A DNA stretch of 64,000 nucleotides from Pseudoxanthomonas yeongjuensis (GTDB lineage Bacteria; Pseudomonadota; Gammaproteobacteria; Xanthomonadales; Xanthomonadaceae): NCBI RefSeq assembly GCF_010093345.1, contig NZ_PDWT01000007.1, positions 1 to 64,000 of the forward strand, given 5' to 3'. The position numbers and the translations under genes are program-made. Within the stretch, counting starts at the first letter, position 1. Each line of letters begins with the position of its first letter. The notes beneath the pieces were generated by a model, which did not search any database, was not told where the DNA came from, and was given only the letters and a program-made list of their open reading frames with translations. Positions 36,984-47,941 of the stretch are shown one piece after another.

Positions 36984-37451
36984 TCAGTGGCGTCGTTTGA
37001 GCAGGTCGCGCGCAAGGATGGCGACCACCGCCAGGTTGATGGCCAGCACCAGCCAGGTATGCCAGCCGGGATGGTGGTACAGGGCGTACAGATCCAGTGG
37101 CAGGTAGGCGGCCGTGCCCACGCAGCCCAGCCACGAGGCCCAGGCCTTGGCCCGCCACAGACCCCAGGCCTCGACCAGGCGCCAGATCGCGTACAGGGTG
37201 ACCACGGCCACGGCCAGATGCACGGCGCCAGGATTGATCGCATTCAACAGCGAGGGCAGGGTGCCGTGGTCCGGGTCGAGGTTGAACCTGGCGATCAAGC
37301 CGGAGATCACATTGCGCAGCGGCTGCGGCCCCAGCACTTCCAGGCTGGCGGCCGCGATCAGGGCCAGGAAACCCTTCAGGCCTTCGAACAAGGCCAGCAC
37401 ATGCAGGCCCGGATGCGCCCGCGGCGCCGGGTTGTAATGGGTTTCCGTCAC
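36984..37451 (-). CDS. DUF2127 family membrane protein
   Basis: The 155-residue protein has four hydrophobic segments and the pattern of DUF2127, starting with the H-x-L-ALFEGLKG motif near residues 17-28 and ending LARDLLKRR. The function of the family is unknown to me. It lies 32 bases downstream of typA on the minus strand and may be cotranscribed with it. The sequence ...FEGLKGFLALIAAASL is characteristic. Confidence 0.8.
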   Translation of the reverse strand: MTETHYNPAPRAHPGLHVLALFEGLKGFLALIAAASLEVLGPQPLRNVISGLIARFNLDPDHGTLPSLLNAINPGAVHLAVAVVTLYAIWRLVEAWGLWRAKAWASWLGCVGTAAYLPLDLYALYHHPGWHTWLVLAINLAVVAILARDLLKRRH

Positions 37452-37483
37452 TACGCTACGACGCGCCGGTCCTGGCGGATCGA

Positions 37484-39313
<1,830 letters not shown>

Positions 39314-39362
39314 GGGAAAGGCGCGCCGTTCGGGCACGCTGGGGCCTGGAAAGAAGCCGGGT

Positions 39363-39369
39363 ATTATAT
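39363..39369. promoter_or_regulatory. AT-rich -10 region between typA and the cyclophilin gene
   Basis: TATTATATAG lies in a 97-base divergent gap. On the minus strand it contains an exact TATAAT for typA about 51 bases before its start. On the plus strand TATTAT or TATATA could serve the cyclophilin gene. No convincing -35 is visible in either direction. Confidence 0.4.
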
Positions 39370-39410
39370 AGAACCTGGCGCCGAGCCATTCATCTAATCT
39401 GGATCCATTC

Positions 39411-39905
39411 ATGTCCCTGATCGCCACCTTCGACACCGCCCGCGGCCCCATCAAGGTCGAGCTGTACCCGGACAAGGCCCCGCTGACCGTGGCCAATTTC
39501 GTCAATCTGGCCCAGCGCGGCTTTTATGACGGCCTCAATTTCCACCGGGTCATCCCCGATTTCATGATCCAGGGCGGCTGCCCCGAGGGTTCCGGCCGTG
39601 GCGGCCCGGGCTACCGGTTCGAGGACGAGACCAACAATGGCGTGCGCCACGAGCGCGGGGTGCTGTCCATGGCCAATGCCGGCCCCAACACCAACGGCAG
39701 CCAGTTCTTCATCACCCACGTGGCCACCCCGTGGCTGGACGGCAAGCACACCGTGTTCGGCAAGGTCGTCGAAGGCCTGGACGTGGTCGACAGCGTGGCC
39801 GGCGGCGATGCCCTCGCCTCGGTGAAGATCGAAGGCGACACCGCCGCCGTGCTGGCCGCCAAGGCCGACCGCGTTGCCGAGTGGAACAAGTACCTCAGCG
39901 CCTGA
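39411..39905 (+). CDS. ppiB: Peptidyl-prolyl cis-trans isomerase, cyclophilin type
   Basis: Cyclophilins isomerise Xaa-Pro bonds during folding. The 164-residue protein has [15 protein letters not shown] with the catalytic arginine, the [16 protein letters not shown] block and the [14 protein letters not shown] motif. There is no signal peptide, so it is the cytoplasmic PpiB type. It is divergent from typA. A REP-like pair follows directly. Confidence 0.93.
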   Translation: MSLIATFDTARGPIKVELYPDKAPLTVANFVNLAQRGFYDGLNFHRVIPDFMIQGGCPEGSGRGGPGYRFEDETNNGVRHERGVLSMANAGPNTNGSQFFITHVATPWLDGKHTVFGKVVEGLDVVDSVAGGDALASVKIEGDTAAVLAAKADRVAEWNKYLSA

Positions 39906-39914
39906 GGTATCCGG

Positions 39915-39991
39915 GTTGCCTGTGGGAGGGGCTTTGGCCCCGACGCTCTGGTATCGGAAAGCATCGGGGCCGAGGCCCCTCCCGCAACAGG
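39915..39991. repeat. REP-like inverted pair
   Basis: TTGCCTGTGGGAGGGGC-TTT-GGCCCCGACGC and its near reverse complement (GCATCGGGGCC-GAG-GCCCCTCCCGCAACAG) face each other across 13 bases. Each half is itself a hairpin. GTGGGAGGGGCTTTGGCCCC belongs to the GTAGGAGCGGCTTCAGCCGC type of extragenic repeat known in Pseudomonas and Xanthomonas. It follows ppiB and may protect its 3' end. Confidence 0.7.
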
Positions 39992-40009
39992 AGAGCGAAC
40001 CCGCGCTCA

Positions 40010-40018
40010 TGCTAAAAT
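40010..40018 (+). promoter_or_regulatory. Possible extended -10 promoter of the aminotransferase gene
   Basis: TGCTAAAAT lies 50 bases before the start of the aminotransferase gene and closely resembles the TGTTAAAAT used before rpsM. No -35 hexamer is visible at the right distance, as is allowed for extended -10 promoters. Confidence 0.35.
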
Positions 40019-40067
40019 TTTGCGCCGCAACAGCGGCTCGTTTCCCTCACCCCCACGAGGTTCTGCA

Positions 40068-41267
40068 ATGCTCAAGTTAGCCGGGCGCATGGGTCGCGCC
40101 AAGCCCAGTGCGATCATGGCGGTCGCCGAAAAAGCCAAGAAGCTCAAGGCCGCCGGCCGCGACATCATCAGCTTCTCGATCGGCGTGCCCAATTTCCTGC
40201 CTGGCGAACACGTCTACCAGGCCGCACGCGACGCGCTGTCCAAGGATTCGGGGCAATACGGTTCCAACCGCGGCGCCGATGCGCTGCTGGATGCCTTCCT
40301 CAAGCACATGCAGGACCTCGGCCTGACCGGCTATACCCGCGCCAACCTGTCCACCGGCATCGGCGCCAAGCACGTGCTGTACAACCTGGCCGAAGTGTTG
40401 CTGGACGAGGGCGACACCATCGCGTTCCCGACGCCGTACTGGACCTCGTACGTCGATATCGCCGAGATCGTCAACGCCAGAATCCTGCTGCTGCCGTGCC
40501 CGGCCGGCCAGGATTACAAGCTGACTCCCGCGCAGCTCGATGCCGCGCTGGCGACCAAGCCCAAGGTGTTCCTGTTCAACAATCCTTCCAACCCGACCGG
40601 CATGGTCTATACGAAGGAAGAAGTCATCGCCCTGGCCGAAGTGCTGGTGAAGCATCCGCAGACCTGGATCATCACCGACGACATCTACAACCGCATGCTG
40701 TTCGACGGCCTGGAGTACTTCAACTTCGTGCAAGCGCGGCCGGAACTGCGCGAGCGCACCGTGTTCGTGGATTCGCTGTCCAAGACCTACGGCATGCCCG
40801 GCTGGCGCGTCGGCTTCATGGCCGGCCCCGAAGCCATCGCCCAGGCGGTGACCACGCTCAACTCGAACCACATCACCAATATCCCGGAAGTGACCACGGC
40901 CGCCGCCATCGCCGCGCTGTCGGGTCCGCAGGACGTGACGACGGCCAAGAACCTGGAGTTCCAGGGCAAGCGCGACCAGGTCATGGCCGCATTGGCCGCG
41001 ATCCCGGGAGTGGTCTGCCCGCGTCCGCAGGGCGCGTTCTATGTGTTCCCGGACATCAGCGTGGCCTTCGGCAAGTCGCATGACGGTGTCGCGATCAACA
41101 ACGACATCGATTTCTGCAATGCGCTGCTGGAAAGCAAGGGTGTGGCCTGCGTGCCGGGCTCGGCCTTCGGCGAGCCGCGCGCGCTGCGCATCAGCTACAC
41201 CTGTCCGACCGCGCAACTGGCGCCGGGCATGCAGCGGATCCAGGAATTCTTCGCCGAGTTGAAATGA
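40068..41267 (+). CDS. Class I/II pyridoxal-phosphate aminotransferase (aspartate type)
   Basis: The enzyme transfers an amino group between an amino acid, probably aspartate, and a 2-oxo acid. The ATG at 40068 follows CGAGG at about 40056. The 399 residues carry the fold-type I landmarks: NNPSNPTG at 171-178, ITDDIY near 202-207, and the PLP lysine K239 in SLSKTYGMPGWRVGF. This matches the aspartate aminotransferases of the AspC/AatA subgroup of many bacteria. Substrate specificity is an inference. It lies before mdh, the other enzyme acting on oxaloacetate. Confidence 0.88.
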   Translation: MLKLAGRMGRAKPSAIMAVAEKAKKLKAAGRDIISFSIGVPNFLPGEHVYQAARDALSKDSGQYGSNRGADALLDAFLKHMQDLGLTGYTRANLSTGIGAKHVLYNLAEVLLDEGDTIAFPTPYWTSYVDIAEIVNARILLLPCPAGQDYKLTPAQLDAALATKPKVFLFNNPSNPTGMVYTKEEVIALAEVLVKHPQTWIITDDIYNRMLFDGLEYFNFVQARPELRERTVFVDSLSKTYGMPGWRVGFMAGPEAIAQAVTTLNSNHITNIPEVTTAAAIAALSGPQDVTTAKNLEFQGKRDQVMAALAAIPGVVCPRPQGAFYVFPDISVAFGKSHDGVAINNDIDFCNALLESKGVACVPGSAFGEPRALRISYTCPTAQLAPGMQRIQEFFAELK

Positions 41268-41270
41268 CCG

Positions 41271-41325
41271 TAGGGTGGGCTCCGGCCCACCATCTTTCCC
41301 GTGCGGTGGGCCAGGGCCCACCCTA
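41271..41325. repeat. Composite palindrome before mdh
   Basis: TAGGGTGGGC at the left pairs with GCCCACCCTA at the right, and GGCCCACC with GGTGGGCC pair inside. The GTAGGGTGGGC form recurs in extragenic repeats of many proteobacteria. It lies between the aminotransferase stop and mdh and could end or stabilise the upstream message. Confidence 0.6.
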
Positions 41326-41346
41326 TGAAACCCGAGGATTCGCACC

Positions 41347-42333
41347 ATGAAGACCCCCGTTCGAGTCGCCGTCACCGGTGCCGCTGGCCAGATCGGTTAC
41401 GCACTGCTGTTCCGCATCGCTTCCGGCGAAATGCTGGGCAAGGACCAGCCGGTGATCCTGCAATTGCTGGAGCTGCCGATCGACAAGGCCCAGGCCGCGC
41501 TGAAGGGCGTGATGATGGAGCTGGAAGACTGCGCGTTCCCGCTGCTCGCCGGCATGGTCGGCACCGACGATCCGGAAGTCGCGTTCAAGGACGCCGACGT
41601 GGCCCTGCTGGTCGGTGCGCGCCCGCGCGGCCCGGGCATGGAGCGCAAGGACCTGCTGCTTGAGAACGCCAAGATCTTCACCGCCCAGGGTGCGGCGCTG
41701 AACAAGGTCGCCAGCCGCAACGTCAAGGTGCTGGTGGTCGGCAACCCGGCCAATACCAATGCCTACATCGCGATGAAGTCGGCGCCGGATCTGCCGGCGA
41801 AGAACTTCACCGCGATGCTGCGCCTGGACCACAACCGCGCGCTGTCGCAGCTGGCCAACAAGGCCGGCGTGGCCGTTGGCGACATCGAGAAGCTGGTCGT
41901 GTGGGGCAATCACAGCCCGACCATGTATCCCGACTATCGCTTCGCCACGGTCAACGGCGCTTCGTTGAAGGACAAGATCAACGATGCGGCCTGGAACAGC
42001 GATGCGTTCATCCCGCAGGTCGGCAAGCGCGGCGCCGCGATCATCGAAGCGCGTGGCTTGTCCTCGGCCGCCTCGGCCGCCAATGCCGCCATCGACCATA
42101 TCCACGACTGGGTGCTGGGCAGCAACGGCAAGTGGGTGACCATGGGCGTGCCGTCCGATGGCAGCTACGGCATTCCGGAGGGCGTGATGTACGGCGTGCC
42201 GGTGATCACCGCCAACGGCGAATACACCCGCGTCGAAGGCCTGGAAGTGGACGCGTTCAGCCGTGCCGCCATGGACAAGACCCTGGCCGAGCTGGAAGAG
42301 GAGCGCGCCGGCGTGGCGCATCTGCTCGGCTGA
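41347..42333 (+). CDS. mdh: Malate dehydrogenase
   Basis: The enzyme interconverts malate and oxaloacetate with NAD in the TCA cycle. The 328-residue protein has the dinucleotide motif [11 protein letters not shown] at 10-20, the mobile loop arginines R92 and R98-equivalent in [10 protein letters not shown], and the catalytic pair around D161 and H189 (WGNHSP). It is the cytosolic-like tetrad form common in Xanthomonadaceae, longer than the 312-residue Escherichia coli type. A terminator follows. Confidence 0.96.
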   Translation: MKTPVRVAVTGAAGQIGYALLFRIASGEMLGKDQPVILQLLELPIDKAQAALKGVMMELEDCAFPLLAGMVGTDDPEVAFKDADVALLVGARPRGPGMERKDLLLENAKIFTAQGAALNKVASRNVKVLVVGNPANTNAYIAMKSAPDLPAKNFTAMLRLDHNRALSQLANKAGVAVGDIEKLVVWGNHSPTMYPDYRFATVNGASLKDKINDAAWNSDAFIPQVGKRGAAIIEARGLSSAASAANAAIDHIHDWVLGSNGKWVTMGVPSDGSYGIPEGVMYGVPVITANGEYTRVEGLEVDAFSRAAMDKTLAELEEERAGVAHLLG

Positions 42334-42358
42334 TCGCGCCAGGCGAGGCAATACCTGC

Positions 42359-42388
42359 AACGCCGGGCTTGTCCCGGCGTTTGCTTTT
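42359..42388 (+). terminator. Rho-independent terminator of mdh
   Basis: AACGCCGGG and CCCGGCGTT pair perfectly around CTTGT and are followed by TGCTTTT. It lies 25 bases after the mdh stop. Confidence 0.8.
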
Positions 42389-42399
42389 GGCGCGCCGTC

Positions 42400-42415
42400 G
42401 TCGCGTACATGCGAC
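42400..42415. promoter_or_regulatory. Small dyad upstream of prpE
   Basis: GTCGC and GCGAC are separated by GTACAT, 70 bases before prpE. It is a possible operator but is short, and it does not resemble the TTGATT dyads before prpB. Confidence 0.25.
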
Positions 42416-42484
42416 TAATGTCCAAAGGCCCTCGCACACGGCGGGAACTATGCTTCGGCCAATTCCGAGGGCTGGACGATCGCC

Positions 42485-44386
42485 ATGGGCTATGAAGAAA
42501 CCTACCGCCGCTCGATAGACCAGCCGGAAGAGTTCTGGGCGGAGGAAGCCAAGGCGATCCACTGGCACAAGCCGCCGCAGCGGATCCTCGATTATTCCAA
42601 TCCTCCGTTCCGCCGCTGGTTCGTCGGCGGCGAGACCAACCTCTGCTACAACGCGGTCGACCGGCACCTCGAGGAGCGCGGCGAACAGCTTGCCCTGGTG
42701 GCCATTTCCACCGAGACCAACGTCACCCGCGAAATCTCCTACAACGAACTGCATCGCGAAGTGAATGCGTTCGCGGCGATCCTGAAGAAACTGGATGTCG
42801 GCCGCGGCGACCGCGTCGTCATCTACATGCCGAACATGGCCGAGGCCGTGTTCGCGATGCTGGCCTGCGCGCGCATCGGCGCCGTGCATTCGGTGGTGTT
42901 CGGTGGATTCGCCGCGCATAACCTGGCGCTACGCATCGACGATGCCACGCCCAAGTTGCTGATCGCCGCCGACGCTGGCATGCGCGGTGGCAAGGTCATT
43001 CCCTACAAGGCGCTGGTCGATGAGGCCTGCGCCAGATCCGCGACGCCTCCGCCGAAAGTGCTGATCGTCTCCCGTGGCCTCGACCCCGCATTGCCGAAAG
43101 TGCAGGGGCGCGATGTCGACTATGCCGAACTGCGTGCCGAAGCCGGCGCTACCGATGTGCCGGTGGAATGGCTGGAATCCAGCGAGCCCAGCTACCTGCT
43201 CTACACCTCCGGCACCACCGGCAAGCCCAAGGGCGTGCAGCGCGACGTCGGCGGCTACGCGGTGGCGATGGCGCAATCCATGCGCACGATCTTTGATTGC
43301 GCTCCAGGGCAGGTGATGTTCTCCACCTCCGATGTCGGCTGGGCGGTGGGGCATTCCTACAATGTGTATGGACCGCTGATCGGCGGTTGCACCACGTTGC
43401 TGTACGAGGGGTTGCCGTTCCACCCGGATGCGGGCATCTGGTGGTCGCTGTGCGAAAAATACGGCGTCCGCACCATGTTCTCTTCACCGACCGCGATCCG
43501 GGTGCTGAAGAAGCACGACGCTTCCTTCATCCGCGAACACGGCCTGTCGAAGCTGCAGTATCTGTTCCTGGCTGGCGAGCCGCTGGACGAGCCGACCGCG
43601 CACTGGATCCACGGGATGCTGGGAAAACCCATCATCGACAATTACTGGCAGACCGAAACCGGATGGCCGGCGATCACGATGCTGCCCGGGCTGGACATGA
43701 AGCCGGTGAAGTTCGGTTCGCCCGGCTTCCCCAACCTCGGCTACCGGATGAAGGTGATCGACGAATCCACCGGCGAAACCGTGGCGGCCGGACAGAAAGG
43801 CGTGCTGGTGATCGAGCCACCGCTGCCGCCGGGATGCATGAGCACGATCTGGAACGACGACGCGCGCTTCATCGGCAGCTACTTCAGCCATTTCAAGGAA
43901 CTGGTGTACAGCTCGCTGGACTGGGCGATCCGCGACGAGGACGGCTATACCTTCATACTCGGTCGCACCGACGACGTGATCAATGTCGCCGGGCATCGCC
44001 TGGGCACCCGCGAGATCGAGGAATCGGTGTCGTCATTCGGCGCAGTCGCCGAAGCGGCGGTGATCGGCGTGCAGGACGAAATCAAGGGGCAGGTGCCGGT
44101 CGTGTTCGCCACGCTTCGCCAACACACCGATGAGCCGCACGAGCGCGTCGCCGCCGCCACCGGCATGCGCCGCGCGGTGGAGGAAAGCCTGGGCGCGGTC
44201 GCGCGTCCGGCGCGCGTCTATATCGTCAATGCCTTGCCGAAGACGCGCTCCGGCAAACTGCTGCGGCGTTCGCTGCAGGCACTGGCGCAAGGTGCGGATC
44301 CGGGCGACCTGTCGACGCTGGACGATCCGGGCGCGCTGGAAGAAGTGAAGAAGGCGCTGTTGCGCGGACCGGAGGTCGGCAGCTGA
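42485..44386 (+). CDS. prpE: Propionyl-CoA synthetase
   Basis: PrpE activates propionate to propionyl-CoA by way of propionyl-AMP, feeding the methylcitrate cycle encoded downstream. The 633-residue protein has the AMP-binding motif YTSGTTGKPKGV near residue 240, the DNYWQTETGW motif, and the C-terminal catalytic lysine K591 in TRSGK, the site acetylated in acyl-CoA synthetases. PrpE is favoured over Acs by overall sequence and by context. It converges on the HTH-citrate synthase gene, with only nine bases between them. Confidence 0.9.
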   Translation: MGYEETYRRSIDQPEEFWAEEAKAIHWHKPPQRILDYSNPPFRRWFVGGETNLCYNAVDRHLEERGEQLALVAISTETNVTREISYNELHREVNAFAAILKKLDVGRGDRVVIYMPNMAEAVFAMLACARIGAVHSVVFGGFAAHNLALRIDDATPKLLIAADAGMRGGKVIPYKALVDEACARSATPPPKVLIVSRGLDPALPKVQGRDVDYAELRAEAGATDVPVEWLESSEPSYLLYTSGTTGKPKGVQRDVGGYAVAMAQSMRTIFDCAPGQVMFSTSDVGWAVGHSYNVYGPLIGGCTTLLYEGLPFHPDAGIWWSLCEKYGVRTMFSSPTAIRVLKKHDASFIREHGLSKLQYLFLAGEPLDEPTAHWIHGMLGKPIIDNYWQTETGWPAITMLPGLDMKPVKFGSPGFPNLGYRMKVIDESTGETVAAGQKGVLVIEPPLPPGCMSTIWNDDARFIGSYFSHFKELVYSSLDWAIRDEDGYTFILGRTDDVINVAGHRLGTREIEESVSSFGAVAEAAVIGVQDEIKGQVPVVFATLRQHTDEPHERVAAATGMRRAVEESLGAVARPARVYIVNALPKTRSGKLLRRSLQALAQGADPGDLSTLDDPGALEEVKKALLRGPEVGS

Positions 44387-44395
44387 GGGCGTGCG

Positions 44396-45628
44396 CTATC
44401 CGGGTGTCGCTGGAGGCACGCCGGTATAGCTGGCCCGTGGCCTGATCAGCCGTCCCAAGGCCTGTTGTTCGAGCGCATGCGCCAACCAGCCCGCCAGACG
44501 TCCGGCCGCGAACATCACCAGCGCGGGCGTGGCCGGGAGTCCGTGCACGTGGCAGATCGCGGCGAGCATGAAATCGATGTTCGGGCGTTGTCCGCTGATT
44601 TCCTCGGTGGCGGCGATGATCGCCTCCAGCGACTGCATCGTCGGCGTTCCCGCATACAGCTCGCGCAACCGGGACAGAATCTCCGTTGCGCGCGGATCGC
44701 CGTGCGGGTAAAGCGCATGACCGAAGCCGGGCAGGTCGTCGCCGCGTTGCCAGCGGGTGGCGATGAACTCACGGATCGAAGCGGCCTCGCGCGCGTCCGC
44801 GATCAGGGCATGGGTGCGCGCCGTGGCGCCGCCGTGGCGCGGGCCGGAAAGCGCGGCCAATCCGCTGCAGACCGTGCCATGCAGGTGCGCGCCGGTGGAG
44901 GCGACCACGCGCGCGGCGAAGGCGGAGACGTTGAGTTCGTGGTCGGCGCAGACCACCAGCGCGGCGCGTACCAGTTCGGCGAAGCCTTCGTCTCCCGGTT
45001 TCCAACTGTTCGCCAGCAACCGATGCACCGGGCCTGCGAACGGCGGCTGCGCCACCAGCAGCGCGGCGTTATGGCGCAACAGCGTGGCTGCGATCTCATG
45101 GCGCACGCGTGGCGCGGAATTGAAGGAATGGCGTACTTCCAGCGCCAGCAACGGTATCGCCGACATCGCTCGCTCCAGTGGCGGAAGGCGCGCGTCGCTG
45201 GCGATGGCCGACACGGTCGCCGGCCAATGCGGATCGAGTTCAACCGCGAAAGGATCATGCTCGCCGCAATCCCACAGCAGCCGTGCGATGTCCTCCAGGG
45301 TGGCGCCGTCGTGCGCGGCAGTGATCGCGGACCTGCCGCGGTAGTAGGGACCGTCCGGCCGGATCAGTGAAATCTGCGTCTCCAGTACCGGCAGGCCGCG
45401 ATCGAGGCTTTGCGCGGCGCCACGTGCCGCGCCGCGTCCCGCCTGTTTGCGTTGCGCCAGCCGCTCCACGTCGTGCCGTGGGTACAGGCGGCTGCGATGA
45501 TCCGGTCCCGGCCGGGATTCGAGCAGGCCGCGGCTCACATACGCGTATAGCGTGGCCTGGCTGATCCCAAGGATCCGGCAGGTCTCGCGGGCGGAAAGCA
45601 GATCGGCGTGGGTCGGATCCGTGGACAT
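44396..45628 (-). CDS. MerR/excisionase-like HTH domain fused to citrate synthase
   Basis: Residues 8-60 are a winged HTH of MerR/excisionase type (LSARETCRILGISQATLYAYVSRG-like helices, then a wing with HRSRLYPRHDVERL). Residues 85-410 are a citrate synthase fold. The catalytic residues are kept: H230 (ADHELN), H304 (GFGHALY) and D352 (NIDFM), matching H193, H267 and D318 of the PrpC encoded beside it. Arg377 and the GPRHGG motif are also present. The ATG at 45628 has no clear ribosome binding site; a TTG at 45655 is possible. Its position divergent from prpBC suggests a regulator that senses a citrate-synthase ligand. Activity as an enzyme is also possible. Confidence 0.8.
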   Translation of the reverse strand: MSTDPTHADLLSARETCRILGISQATLYAYVSRGLLESRPGPDHRSRLYPRHDVERLAQRKQAGRGAARGAAQSLDRGLPVLETQISLIRPDGPYYRGRSAITAAHDGATLEDIARLLWDCGEHDPFAVELDPHWPATVSAIASDARLPPLERAMSAIPLLALEVRHSFNSAPRVRHEIAATLLRHNAALLVAQPPFAGPVHRLLANSWKPGDEGFAELVRAALVVCADHELNVSAFAARVVASTGAHLHGTVCSGLAALSGPRHGGATARTHALIADAREAASIREFIATRWQRGDDLPGFGHALYPHGDPRATEILSRLRELYAGTPTMQSLEAIIAATEEISGQRPNIDFMLAAICHVHGLPATPALVMFAAGRLAGWLAHALEQQALGRLIRPRASYTGVPPATPG

Positions 45629-45638
45629 GGGAGATATG

Positions 45639-45666
45639 TTGATTGAAATAATCAAGATTGATCAAT
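45639..45666. promoter_or_regulatory. Putative operator of the HTH-citrate synthase protein
   Basis: TTGATT and AATCAA form a perfect dyad across five bases (45639-45655), and a second palindrome ATTGATCAAT lies next to it (45657-45666). Together they give four TTGAT-like half sites in a 150-base divergent region that is otherwise GC-rich. The position immediately before the HTH-citrate synthase ATG suits autoregulation and control of prpB. I could not assign -35 and -10 elements with confidence. Confidence 0.5.
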
Positions 45667-45776
45667 ACTGCAGATGATGCCAGATTGGCGGCCCAACGAG
45701 GAGGCGTACCATTCGCGCACCTCAGCCGCCTGACGCAGTGCGCCGTGGCGGACACGACGACCCAAGAGGAGTCCAC

Positions 45777-46679
45777 ATGAGCAACCCGAACGCTGGCGCC
45801 CCCGCTTCTCCCGGAGCGAAATTCCGCGCCGCGCTGAACGCCGAATCGCCACTGCAGGTGATCGGCGCCATCAACGCCAACCATGCGCTGCTGGCCAAGC
45901 GCGCCGGCTATCGCGCCATCTACCTGTCCGGGGGCGGCGTCGCCGCCGGCTCGCTGGGCCTGCCGGACCTGGGGATCAACACGCTGGAGGATGTGCTGGT
46001 CGACGTGCGCCGCATCACCGATGTGTGCGACCTGCCGCTGATGGTGGACATCGATACCGGCTTCGGCCCCAGCGCGTTCAATATCGAGCGCACGGTGAAA
46101 TCGCTCATCAAGGCTGGCGCCGCGGCCTGCCATATCGAGGACCAGGTCGGCGCCAAACGTTGCGGCCATCGTCCGGGCAAGGAAATAGTCACGGCCAGCG
46201 AAATGGTCGACCGGGTGAAAGCCGCCGCGGATGCCAAGACCGATCCGGATTTCTTCCTGATCGCCCGCACCGACGCCATCCAGGTCGATGGCGTGGATGC
46301 GGCGATCGAACGCGCCATCGCCTGCGTGGAAGCAGGGGCCGACGGCATCTTCGCCGAAGCCGCCTATGACCTGCCCACCTATCAGCGCTTCGTCGATGCG
46401 GTGAAGGTGCCGGTGCTGGCCAACATCACCGAGTTCGGCAAGACCCCGCTGTTCACCCGCGAGGAGCTGGCATCGGTCGGCGTGGCCATTCAGCTCTACC
46501 CGCTGTCGGCGTTCCGCGCCATGAACAAGGCCGCCGAAGCCGTGTACACCGCGATCCGCCGCGATGGCCACCAGAAGAACGTGGTCGACACCATGCAGAC
46601 CCGCGAGGAACTGTACGAGCGCATCGGCTACCACGAATTCGAACAGAAGCTCGATGCGCTGTTCGCCGCCAAGAAATGA
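45777..46679 (+). CDS. prpB: 2-methylisocitrate lyase
   Basis: PrpB cleaves 2-methylisocitrate to pyruvate and succinate, the last step of the cycle. The ATG at 45777 follows AGAGGA by six bases. The 300 residues show the isocitrate lyase superfamily barrel with [25 protein letters not shown] and the catalytic cysteine loop [15 protein letters not shown]. The KRCGH sequence identifies methylisocitrate lyase over other superfamily members. prpC begins 13 bases after the stop. Confidence 0.95.
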   Translation: MSNPNAGAPASPGAKFRAALNAESPLQVIGAINANHALLAKRAGYRAIYLSGGGVAAGSLGLPDLGINTLEDVLVDVRRITDVCDLPLMVDIDTGFGPSAFNIERTVKSLIKAGAAACHIEDQVGAKRCGHRPGKEIVTASEMVDRVKAAADAKTDPDFFLIARTDAIQVDGVDAAIERAIACVEAGADGIFAEAAYDLPTYQRFVDAVKVPVLANITEFGKTPLFTREELASVGVAIQLYPLSAFRAMNKAAEAVYTAIRRDGHQKNVVDTMQTREELYERIGYHEFEQKLDALFAAKK

Positions 46680-46692
46680 TCCGGAGAAAGAC

Positions 46693-47838
46693 ATGACCGA
46701 AGCAGTTCCCTTCAAGCCGAAGAAATCCGTCGCCCTGTCCGGCACCGCCGCCGGCAACACCGCGCTGTGCACGGTCGGCCGCAGTGGCAACGACCTGCAT
46801 TACCGCGGTTACGACATCCTGGATCTGGCGCGCAGTTCGGAATTCGAGGAAATCGCCCACCTGCTGGTCCACGGCAAGCTGCCCAACCGCGCCGAACTGG
46901 CCGGTTACAAGGCCAAGCTCAAGTCGTTGCGCGGCATCCCCGCTGCGGTGAAAACGGCGCTGGAGCAGCTGCCCGCATCGGCGCACCCGATGGACGTGAT
47001 GCGTACCGGCGTATCGGTGCTGGGTTGCGTATCGCCGGAGAAGGACGACCATAATCATCCGGGCGCGCGCGACATCGCCGACAAGCTGATGGCTTCGCTG
47101 GGCCCGATGCTGCTGTACTGGTACCACTGGAGCCACAACGGCAAGCGCATCGATACCGATACCGACGACGACAGCATCGGCGGGCACTTCCTGCACCTGC
47201 TGCATGGCGAGAAGCCGCGGGATTCCTGGGTCCAGGCGATGCACACTTCGCTGATCCTGTACGCCGAGCATGAGTTCAACGCCTCGACCTTCGCCTGCCG
47301 CGTGATCGCCGGCACCGGCAGCGACATGCATTCGTGCATCGCCGGCGGCATCGGCGCGCTGCGCGGTCCGAAGCATGGCGGCGCCAACGAGGTCGCCTTC
47401 GAAGTACAGAAGCGCTACGAAACGCCGGACGAGGCCGGGGAAGACATCAAGGCCCGTGTCGAACGCAAGGAAGTGGTCATCGGTTTCGGCCACCCGGTCT
47501 ACACCACCGGCGATCCGCGCAACCAGGTGATCAAGGACGTCGCGCGCGAGCTGTCCGACGAGCAGGGCAGCCGCAAGATGTACGACATCGCCGAGCGCCT
47601 GGAGACGGTGATGTGGGACATCAAGAAGATGTTCCCCAACCTGGACTGGTTCAGCGCGGTCAGCTATCACATGATGGGCGTGCCGACGGCGATGTTCACC
47701 CCGTTGTTCGTGATCGCCCGCACCAGCGGCTGGAGCGCGCACGTGATCGAACAGCGCATCGACGGCAAGATCATCCGGCCCAGCGCGAATTACACCGGTC
47801 CGGAAGACCTGGCCTTCGTGCCGCTCGACCGGCGCTGA
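46693..47838 (+). CDS. prpC: 2-methylcitrate synthase
   Basis: PrpC condenses propionyl-CoA with oxaloacetate. The ATG at 46693 follows GGAGAAAG. The 381-residue protein is a short type II-like citrate synthase with catalytic H193 (AEHEFNAST), H267 (GFGHPVY) and D318 (NLDWFS). Length and the prp context favour methylcitrate synthase over GltA, which usually exceeds 420 residues. It is cotranscribed with prpB. A perfect 12-bp hairpin separates it from acnD. Confidence 0.94.
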   Translation: MTEAVPFKPKKSVALSGTAAGNTALCTVGRSGNDLHYRGYDILDLARSSEFEEIAHLLVHGKLPNRAELAGYKAKLKSLRGIPAAVKTALEQLPASAHPMDVMRTGVSVLGCVSPEKDDHNHPGARDIADKLMASLGPMLLYWYHWSHNGKRIDTDTDDDSIGGHFLHLLHGEKPRDSWVQAMHTSLILYAEHEFNASTFACRVIAGTGSDMHSCIAGGIGALRGPKHGGANEVAFEVQKRYETPDEAGEDIKARVERKEVVIGFGHPVYTTGDPRNQVIKDVARELSDEQGSRKMYDIAERLETVMWDIKKMFPNLDWFSAVSYHMMGVPTAMFTPLFVIARTSGWSAHVIEQRIDGKIIRPSANYTGPEDLAFVPLDRR

Positions 47839-47860
47839 ACGACAAGCGCCGAACAAATCG

Positions 47861-47888
47861 GGCAGGCAGGGCCACGGCCCTGCCTGCC
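47861..47888 (+). other. Strong hairpin between prpC and acnD
   Basis: GGCAGGCAGGGC and GCCCTGCCTGCC pair perfectly over 12 bp around CACG, in a 103-base gap. No T run follows. It could protect the prpBC message from 3' decay or lower acnD expression. Confidence 0.6.
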
Positions 47889-47941
47889 GACGTTTCGGCC
47901 CACTGCGCCAGTCGGCCAGCTAGCTCATCGGATCGCCCGCC

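Noticed and set aside
44396..45628. The possibility that this is the ordinary GltA citrate synthase
   Set aside because: It has an extra HTH domain, is divergent from prpBC and is more distant from the PrpC sequence than a housekeeping enzyme would be. GltA is expected elsewhere.
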